DNA of 5,100 nucleotides from an uncultured Clostridia bacterium (lineage in GTDB: Bacteria; Bacillota; Clostridia; Oscillospirales; Acutalibacteraceae). Positions within the stretch are counted from its first letter, which is position 1. Every line of letters starts with the position of its first letter. Of the stretch, positions 1-5,100 are shown piece by piece. Under the pieces are notes generated by a model, which was given only the letters and a program-made list of their open reading frames with translations, made no database searches and was not told the origin of the DNA. The position numbers were made by a program, and so were the translations under genes. The DNA lies in assembly GCA_947629295.1 (NCBI GenBank), contig CANRDH010000125.1:1-5100 (forward strand), in the 5' to 3' direction.

Positions 1-339
1 CCTGAATATCTTGATGCGGCGATAATACTTGACAGCATACACATAGGAGCCGTAAGCACAGAATTTGTCGATAACGGAAAAACAGGCGAGCTTGGGTGGA
101 TAATTGACAAGGATTATTGGGGAAACGGTTATACATATGAGGCGGCAAAAGCTTTTATGGAATATTGCAGGGAAAAATATAACCTTACGCACTATATTGC
201 CCATGCAGACAGCGAAAACCGTGCGTCGATCCGCATAATGGAAAAATTGGGTATGACATTCGTAAGCATATACGGCGGCAGGAAAAACCGTATTTCCGAT
301 GAAATAAGAAAAGAAGTTATGTATGAATTATTTATTTAA
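1..339 (+). CDS. GNAT-family N-acetyltransferase (RimJ/RimL-like), C-terminal part only
   Basis: Frame 1 is open from the first base to the TAA at 337-339, giving 112 residues of a protein whose start lies upstream of the window. GNAT enzymes transfer an acetyl group from acetyl-CoA to an amine on a protein N-terminus, antibiotic or small metabolite in the cytosol. Visible hallmarks are the strand GELGWIID (partial residues 29-36) and the acetyl-CoA pyrophosphate-binding loop and helix DYWGNGYTYEAAKAF (38-52). The late motif ENRASIRIMEKLGM (72-85) is the usual N-x-x-S-x-x-x-M-E-K-L-G element of the Acetyltransf_3 group, and the YEL ending is typical of its last strand. Family members are usually about 170-190 residues, so roughly 60-75 are missing. 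The ATG at 157 lies inside the acetyl-CoA-binding helix and is not a start. The substrate cannot be told from this part. It ends 35 bp before dnaE and may share its transcript. Confidence 0.9.
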   Translation, partial: PEYLDAAIILDSIHIGAVSTEFVDNGKTGELGWIIDKDYWGNGYTYEAAKAFMEYCREKYNLTHYIAHADSENRASIRIMEKLGMTFVSIYGGRKNRISDEIRKEVMYELFI

Positions 340-360
340 GCTTAAAAGAATCATATCGGG

Positions 361-366
361 AAAGGA
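361..366 (+). promoter_or_regulatory. Ribosome-binding site of dnaE
   Basis: AAAGGA, preceded by GGG, lies 8 bases upstream of the ATG at 375 and supports that start. The 35-bp gap (340-374) holds nothing else convincing. A 12-bp palindrome, TTTAAGCTTAAA at 335-346, overlaps the acetyltransferase stop but is too short and AT-rich to be a terminator. Confidence 0.8.
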
Positions 367-374
367 CAGTAACT

Positions 375-3300
375 ATGAGCGGCTTTGTTCATCTTCATGT
401 ACATACGGTATACAGCCTTCTTGACGGTGCGTGTAAAATAAAAGAGCTTGTAAGCACGGCAAAGGCACTCGGACAGGACAGTATAGCAATAACCGACCAC
501 GGCGTTATGTACGGCGTTATAGAATTTTATAAGGCGGCAAAAGCTGAGGGGATAAAGCCGATAATCGGCTGTGAGGTATATGTTGCCCCGAGAAGTCGAA
601 CAGACAGGGAAGCGGGAATTGACAGGGAAAACCGTCATCTTATACTTCTCTGCGAAAATAATACGGGCTATAGGAATCTTATAAAGCTTGATTCACTTGC
701 GTGGACAGAGGGCTTTTACGGTAAGCCGAGAGTAGATATGGAACTGCTCGAAAAATACCATGAGGGACTTATTGCCCTTTCTGCCTGCCTTGCGGGAGAT
801 ATTCCCCGTGCGCTTATGAATAACGATTACAAGGGAGCAAGGGCTAAGGCGCTGGAATATAAAAGAATATTCGGGGAGAATAATTATTTCCTCGAAATAC
901 AGGATCACGGAATAGCGGAGCAAAAAAGGATAAATCCCAATATAATACGTCTTGCAAAAGAATTGAATATTCCGCTTGCTGCAACAAACGACTGTCACTA
1001 TATAAAAAAAGAGGACAGCAAAACACAGAATGTACTTTTATGTATTCAGACAAATAAAACAGTAAATGAAGAAAATCCCATGGCATTCCCGACAGATGAG
1101 TTTTATCTTAAAAGCGAGGAAGAAATGCGTTCCGTATTTCCCGCAATACTCGAAGCAATAGAAAATACGGCAAAAATAGCGGAGCGTTGTAATGTTGAAA
1201 TAGAATTCGGAAAAATAAAACTTCCCCGATTTGATGTACCCGGTAATGAGGAGCATCTTGAATATTTCAGACGTCTTTGTTATGACGGACTCAGGAAATA
1301 TTACGGTGATAGTCCCGACAAATCCGTTACGGATCGTCTTGAATATGAGATAGGTATTGTGTCGCAAATGGGATATATAGATTATTACCTGATAGTTGCC
1401 GATTATGTAAATTTTGCAAAGGCTTGCGGTATTCCCGTGGGGGCGGGCAGAGGCTCGGGTGCGGGAAGTCTTGCGGCATATTGCATAGGAATAACGGAAA
1501 TTGACCCGATAAGGTATAATCTGCTCTTTGAGCGCTTCCTGAATCCCGAAAGGGTGAGTATGCCTGATTTTGATATAGACTTCTGCACGGAACGCAGGCA
1601 GGAGGTAATTGATTATGTTATAAGAAAATACGGTTCAGACCATGTGGCACAGATAGCGGCATTCGGTACAATGGCCGCAAGGGGAGCAGTCAGAGATGTC
1701 GGACGTGCGCTTGCCGTTCCGTATGCTGTATGCGACAAGGTAGCAAAGCTTATCCCCCGTGATATCGGAATGACTATTGAAAAGGCATTGCAGATATCAA
1801 AGGAGCTTAAAGCACTGTATGACGGCGATAATCAGATACGCAGTCTTATAGATACGGCAATGAAGCTTGAAGGTATGCCGAGGAATACAACGACCCATGC
1901 GGCAGGCGTTGTGATAACGGACAAGGCTGTTACGGATTATGTACCCGTTGCAAAAAATGACGATACGGTTGTAACGCAGTTTACAATGACGGAGCTTGAT
2001 GAGCTCGGACTTCTTAAAATGGATTTTCTGGGATTGAGAAATCTTACGGTACTCCGGGAAGCCGAAAAAATGATACAAAAACACGAACCGGATTTTTCCG
2101 TCAATAATATTCCCGATGATGATAAGGGAGTATTTGAAATGTATTCTAAGGCCGATACCGAGGGTGTATTTCAATTTGAATCAAAGGGTATGAAGAACGT
2201 GCTTACACGTCTTTGTCCCGAAAGCATTGAGGATATCATAGCCGTAATTTCTCTTTACCGCCCCGGTCCGATGGACAGCATACCTAAATATATAGAAAAC
2301 CGTCACCACCCCGAAAAAATAACATATAAGCATCCGCTGCTCAAGCCTATCCTTGAGGTGACCTACGGCTGTATCGTATATCAGGAGCAGGTTATGCAGA
2401 TATTCCGCACTCTTGCCGGATATTCCCTTGGACGTGCGGATATTGTCCGCAGGGCGATGGCCAAAAAGAAAAAAAGCGTTATGGAGCAGGAAAAGCAGAT
2501 ATTTATAAAGGGACTTACCGATGAAAGAGGTAATGTAATAGTTGACGGCTGCATACGCAGAGGAATACCCGAAGAAACCGCACTTGATATCTTTTCGGAA
2601 ATGGAAAGCTTTGCTTCCTATGCATTCAACAGGGCTCATGCGGCGGCTTATGCATATATTTCATATCAGACTGCATATGAAAAATACCATTACCCGTGTG
2701 AATTTATGGCGGCTCTCCTTACAAGTGTGCTTGGTGATACCGGAAAGGTGGCATCTTATATAGACGAATGTTCAAGACAGAATATATCGGTATTGCCGCC
2801 AGATATAAACGAAAGTGATGTAGGCTTTGCCGTCAGCGGGAAAAATATCCGTTTCGGTCTTATGGCGATAAAAAGTCTTGGCAGGGGTCTGATAGAAGCG
2901 ATAATTGAAGAAAGACAGAACGGTAAGTTTGTTTCGCTTTATGATTTCTGCAAAAGGGTATACGGTAAGGAGCTTAACAGACGGGCAGTTGAGAATCTTA
3001 TAAAATGCGGAGCGCTTGACGGTATGGGAGCGAACCGCCGACAGATGCTTATGGCAGTGCCTGTCATGCTTGACAGTATAGCGGAGGAAAAGAGGATAAG
3101 CATAGAGGGACAGATTAATATGTTCGGGGATGACAGCGATTTCCGTGATGAACCTGCTCTACCTGATGCAGGGGAGTTTACAAAGCGTGAGCTTCTTGAT
3201 ATGGAAAGAGAGACAGCGGGAATATATCTCAGCGGTCATCCAATGTCTGAATATGATGATGTCATTTCCGCAAACAATACAGACAAACTGTGCGATATAC

Positions 3301-3848
3301 TCAGCGAGGACGGAAACATATATCCGGACGGCAGAAAAGTGGATATATTATGCATGATTTCCAAGATAAAATCAAAGACAACAAAGAATAATACCCGAAT
3401 GGCATTTGTCAATATTGAGGATAAGTACGGCTCAGTAGAGATGATCGTATTTCCGAGAACACTTGACGAATACGGCGGTATGATTACCGAAGGAAAAATA
3501 GTAAGAGTATCGGGAACGGTAAGCAGACGTGAGGACGAGGCTGCGCAGATTATATGCGATAAGATTTTGCCTGTATCAAAAAACATTCCGTCTGAGCCGG
3601 CAAATTCACAAAAGAAAAATACCCCTCCGGGATTGTATCTTCGTGTACCGAACGATACCTGCACGGAATATATCAGGGCAAAGCAGATAATTGATATATT
3701 TGACGGAAGTGAGCCTCTTTATATATTTTTTACCGAAAGCAGAAAACTATGGCGGACACCGGCGTCAATGAGAGTTGATGTTAATGACGTTATGCTGAGA
3801 GAGCTCGCAAAGAGAATCGGCGAAGAAAATGTAAGCTTTGTAAAATAG
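375..3848 (+). CDS. dnaE: DNA polymerase III subunit alpha (DnaE)
   Basis: This is a complete C-family replicative DNA polymerase of 1157 residues, a normal length for bacterial DnaE. It extends primed DNA with dNTPs in the cytosolic replisome, tethered by the beta clamp. Domains in order: PHP domain (about 1-275) opening with FVHLHVHT and TDHG; palm with GRGSGAGS (358-365) and the catalytic motif PDFDID (397-402), giving D400 and D402, plus the third aspartate D550 in KMDFLGL; thumb (about 430-510); fingers with FQFESKGM (599-606), SLYRPGPM (626-633), YQEQVMQI (669-676), the basic RRAMAKKKK (692-700) and FNRAHAAAYA (751-760). Then come a helix-hairpin-helix region (about 865-895), the clamp-binding pentapeptide QINMF (913-917), an OB fold (about 985-1066) and a C-terminal domain to 1157. 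Nine PHP metal-ligand positions appear filled (H8, H10, D17, H42, E67, H88, C138, D206, H208), unlike the degenerate E. coli PHP, so metal-dependent 3'-5' exonuclease activity is possible. The start is fixed by the ribosome-binding site and the family-typical N-terminus. Many Firmicutes also carry PolC, so this may be the second replicase. No frameshift or missing motif is seen. Confidence 0.98.
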   Translation: MSGFVHLHVHTVYSLLDGACKIKELVSTAKALGQDSIAITDHGVMYGVIEFYKAAKAEGIKPIIGCEVYVAPRSRTDREAGIDRENRHLILLCENNTGYRNLIKLDSLAWTEGFYGKPRVDMELLEKYHEGLIALSACLAGDIPRALMNNDYKGARAKALEYKRIFGENNYFLEIQDHGIAEQKRINPNIIRLAKELNIPLAATNDCHYIKKEDSKTQNVLLCIQTNKTVNEENPMAFPTDEFYLKSEEEMRSVFPAILEAIENTAKIAERCNVEIEFGKIKLPRFDVPGNEEHLEYFRRLCYDGLRKYYGDSPDKSVTDRLEYEIGIVSQMGYIDYYLIVADYVNFAKACGIPVGAGRGSGAGSLAAYCIGITEIDPIRYNLLFERFLNPERVSMPDFDIDFCTERRQEVIDYVIRKYGSDHVAQIAAFGTMAARGAVRDVGRALAVPYAVCDKVAKLIPRDIGMTIEKALQISKELKALYDGDNQIRSLIDTAMKLEGMPRNTTTHAAGVVITDKAVTDYVPVAKNDDTVVTQFTMTELDELGLLKMDFLGLRNLTVLREAEKMIQKHEPDFSVNNIPDDDKGVFEMYSKADTEGVFQFESKGMKNVLTRLCPESIEDIIAVISLYRPGPMDSIPKYIENRHHPEKITYKHPLLKPILEVTYGCIVYQEQVMQIFRTLAGYSLGRADIVRRAMAKKKKSVMEQEKQIFIKGLTDERGNVIVDGCIRRGIPEETALDIFSEMESFASYAFNRAHAAAYAYISYQTAYEKYHYPCEFMAALLTSVLGDTGKVASYIDECSRQNISVLPPDINESDVGFAVSGKNIRFGLMAIKSLGRGLIEAIIEERQNGKFVSLYDFCKRVYGKELNRRAVENLIKCGALDGMGANRRQMLMAVPVMLDSIAEEKRISIEGQINMFGDDSDFRDEPALPDAGEFTKRELLDMERETAGIYLSGHPMSEYDDVISANNTDKLCDILSEDGNIYPDGRKVDILCMISKIKSKTTKNNTRMAFVNIEDKYGSVEMIVFPRTLDEYGGMITEGKIVRVSGTVSRREDEAAQIICDKILPVSKNIPSEPANSQKKNTPPGLYLRVPNDTCTEYIRAKQIIDIFDGSEPLYIFFTESRKLWRTPASMRVDVNDVMLRELAKRIGEENVSFVK
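3700..3727 (+). promoter_or_regulatory. Candidate sigma-A promoter inside the 3' end of dnaE
   Basis: TTGACG (3700-3705) and TATATT (3722-3727) are separated by 16 bp. Each hexamer matches five of six consensus bases (TTGACA, TATAAT). The pair lies about 150 bp upstream of the lipoprotein start and could give that gene its own transcript. It sits in AT-rich coding sequence, where such matches arise by chance, and there is no TGn extension of the -10 element. Confidence 0.25.
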
Positions 3849-3866
3849 TAGTGTATATGTGCTGTT

Positions 3867-3875
3867 AAAGGAGAA
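3867..3875 (+). promoter_or_regulatory. Ribosome-binding site of the lipoprotein gene
   Basis: AAAGGAGAA is a near-perfect Shine-Dalgarno sequence, with the AGGAG core ending 7 bases before the ATG at 3881. It fixes the start of the downstream gene. The rest of the 32-bp gap after the dnaE stop (TAG, 3846-3848) shows no hairpin or T-run, so read-through from dnaE is likely. Confidence 0.9.
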
Positions 3876-3880
3876 TAGCT

Positions 3881-5100
3881 ATGAAAAGAAGTTTATTGAA
3901 AGCATTGATTATATTTGCTGCAGTTTCTATACTCTGCACAGGCTGTAATTACAGAAACGGTACTGCTAAAAATACTGAACCGTTAGAAAGCTCAAAAACG
4001 GAAACGGCCGGCGAAAAAAACGGAACAGAAGGACGGCAGTTCATTAAAAAGGCAGTTGATGTTAAAGAAAAACCTGAGATAACCGAATTTACATTATCTG
4101 CAAATTGTGACGGAGATATAAATAAGCTTTGCGGGATCCATACGTCATACCCCGGACACGTTATGGTAAGCAATACGGTGGGAATAATCGGTGCGCCGAT
4201 TGAAATAACTAATTCGGAGAAGCTTAAGGAGCCGACCCTCAGACTTTGTTATAATGAGAATGAACTAAGGGGTGTACCAGAAAAAAATATCATGGCATTG
4301 CATTATCCGAAGGAAGTAGATGATTTTGACTTGATAAAGAGTGCCGAGGTTGACACGGAAAACAATACTGTAACATTTGAGCTTATGGGTGACGGCTATT
4401 ACGTACTTGTCGATATCTACGAATACGGAAAAGCAATGAAGTTTGATGTGTCGGAATATGCCTATGAAAAGGATGTAACAGCGTATAAGTCCGACTGGGA
4501 GCGTGAGGTATATACAGGGGATATAATGAAATTGGCAGACAAAGAGTGGGCGGTAGAAAATGCACCGAATTTCCATGTTTCAACACCGCAGGAGCTTGCA
4601 AGCGTCGTGTATTACGCAAATGCAGTTGTAGACAGAGAAGGTCGGTTAAGTATTTACTTTGAAAACGATATAGATCTTTCCGGATATAAATGGGCACCTA
4701 TAGGCTGGAGCAACTTTACTAATCTTTTTATAAGCATTTACGGACAGAATCATACATTAAGCAATCTTACTATTGCAACAAAAGAATTGAACGTCGGCAT
4801 TACCGGATATGTAAGCGGGATTTCCGTAAGCGATATAACGGTAGATCATGCTTATATTTCCGGATGGGGACCTGTCGGTATTTTCAGCGGAGAGTGCAAC
4901 GGCGATAAGAACTTCACGAATGTCAAAGCAAGCGGTCAGGTATATGGAAGAGAGAACGATTCAGGTGCCTTTGTCGGTTGGGGTTCAGGCGGAAGTTATG
5001 TAAACTGTGAAAACAATGTAAAAGTAAACGGAGAGAATTTCCCGTATTACTGTTCTCAGGATAAAATAAAAGCATTATATTCGGATGAAACGGTATATAC
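3881..5100 (+). CDS. Secreted lipoprotein with GLUG-like beta-helix region (3' end outside window)
   Basis: Frame 2 is open from the ATG at 3881 to the window end, giving 406 complete codons with no stop. The N-terminus is a lipoprotein signal peptide: basic K2, R3, K7, a hydrophobic core to L18, then C-T-G-C with C22 as the likely lipidated residue. The -3 position is Cys, with Leu at -4, so the lipobox is imperfect. Residues 23-66 are a charged, S/T/E/K-rich linker. Residues 67-195 resemble, from memory, a beta-sandwich-like region of Firmicute surface proteins: GIIGAPIEI (101-109), a YNENEL segment (124-129), and VDTENNTVTFEL (157-168). Residues 231-384 follow the GLUG/beta-helix pattern: STPQELASV, ENDIDLSGYKWAPIGW (261-276), GQNHTLSNLTI (288-298), then glycine-rich rungs of about 20-25 residues at 306-329, 332-356 and 361-384. 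Cysteines at 76, 84, 123, 339, 376 and 391 could form disulfides. No catalytic motif is visible, so a surface binding or adhesion role is only an inference. Confidence 0.88.
   Translation, partial: MKRSLLKALIIFAAVSILCTGCNYRNGTAKNTEPLESSKTETAGEKNGTEGRQFIKKAVDVKEKPEITEFTLSANCDGDINKLCGIHTSYPGHVMVSNTVGIIGAPIEITNSEKLKEPTLRLCYNENELRGVPEKNIMALHYPKEVDDFDLIKSAEVDTENNTVTFELMGDGYYVLVDIYEYGKAMKFDVSEYAYEKDVTAYKSDWEREVYTGDIMKLADKEWAVENAPNFHVSTPQELASVVYYANAVVDREGRLSIYFENDIDLSGYKWAPIGWSNFTNLFISIYGQNHTLSNLTIATKELNVGITGYVSGISVSDITVDHAYISGWGPVGIFSGECNGDKNFTNVKASGQVYGRENDSGAFVGWGSGGSYVNCENNVKVNGENFPYYCSQDKIKALYSDETVY

Noticed and set aside
104..134. TTGACA at 104-109 followed by TTATAC at 129-134 as a promoter for dnaE
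   Set aside because: The spacing of 19 bp (or 18 bp to a poorer hexamer) is too long, and the sequence encodes the conserved acetyl-CoA-binding region of the acetyltransferase, so a chance match is more likely. Another TTGACA at 29-34 has no -10 partner.
157..339. Separate 60-residue small protein starting at ATG 157
   Set aside because: The same frame is open to the window edge and encodes continuous GNAT sequence. The ATG sits in the middle of the acetyl-CoA-binding helix and has no ribosome-binding site.
335..346. 12-bp palindrome TTTAAGCTTAAA at the end of the acetyltransferase gene, considered as terminator or operator
   Set aside because: The stem has no loop, is very AT-rich and is not followed by a T-run. 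Its position over a stop codon makes chance likely.
2463..2475. A-rich run (five A, G, seven A) in dnaE, resembling a slippery frameshift site
   Set aside because: It encodes the conserved basic AKKKK segment of the fingers, does not fit the X-XXY-YYZ heptamer in the reading frame, and no stop-and-restart or alternative product follows. The full-length frame is intact.
2181..2639. 152-codon open frame on the - strand inside dnaE, with several other antisense ORFs (for example 351-638, 1797-2174, 3236-3664)
   Set aside because: All lie opposite strongly conserved coding sequence, show no recognisable domain, and have odd compositions rich in Cys, Phe, Tyr and His, as expected for shadows of an ATA- and GAA-rich coding strand.
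4265..4697. Two overlapping - strand open frames of 103 and 104 codons opposite the lipoprotein gene
   Set aside because: They overlap each other and a clear + strand coding region with signal peptide and repeat structure. Neither shows a recognisable motif.

Overview
The window looks like chromosomal DNA from a low-to-moderate-GC Firmicute, most likely a gut clostridium of the Ruminococcus/Oscillospiraceae type. This rests on the AT-leaning coding sequence with very frequent ATA (Ile) codons, strong AAAGGAG-type ribosome-binding sites, a clostridial-type DnaE, and a lipoprotein whose domain style is common in gut Clostridia. The taxonomic call is an inference from style, not from a database match.

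Layout: three genes, all on the + strand and tightly packed. (1) Bases 1-339 are the C-terminal 112 codons of a GNAT-family N-acetyltransferase (RimJ/RimL-like) that begins upstream of the window. (2) After 35 bp, bases 375-3848 encode a complete 1157-residue DNA polymerase III alpha subunit (DnaE). It has an N-terminal PHP domain with a full set of putative metal ligands, the polymerase catalytic aspartates, a helix-hairpin-helix region, an internal beta-clamp-binding pentapeptide and an OB fold. (3) After 32 bp, a gene starts at 3881 with an excellent ribosome-binding site and stays open to the end of the window. It encodes a secreted lipoprotein with a lipobox cysteine at residue 22, a charged linker, a probable beta-sandwich-like region and a GLUG-like/right-handed beta-helix region.

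The two intergenic gaps hold only ribosome-binding sites. Neither contains a convincing terminator, so the three genes may be co-transcribed, although they share no obvious function: small-molecule or protein acetylation, chromosome replication, and cell-surface interaction. A candidate sigma-A promoter inside the 3' end of dnaE could give the lipoprotein gene independent expression.

I found no RNA gene, CRISPR array, mobile element, attachment site or origin. The many antisense and alternative-frame ORFs inside dnaE and the lipoprotein gene look like coding shadows. The window is mostly ordinary housekeeping sequence. Its least described part is the 3' lipoprotein gene.
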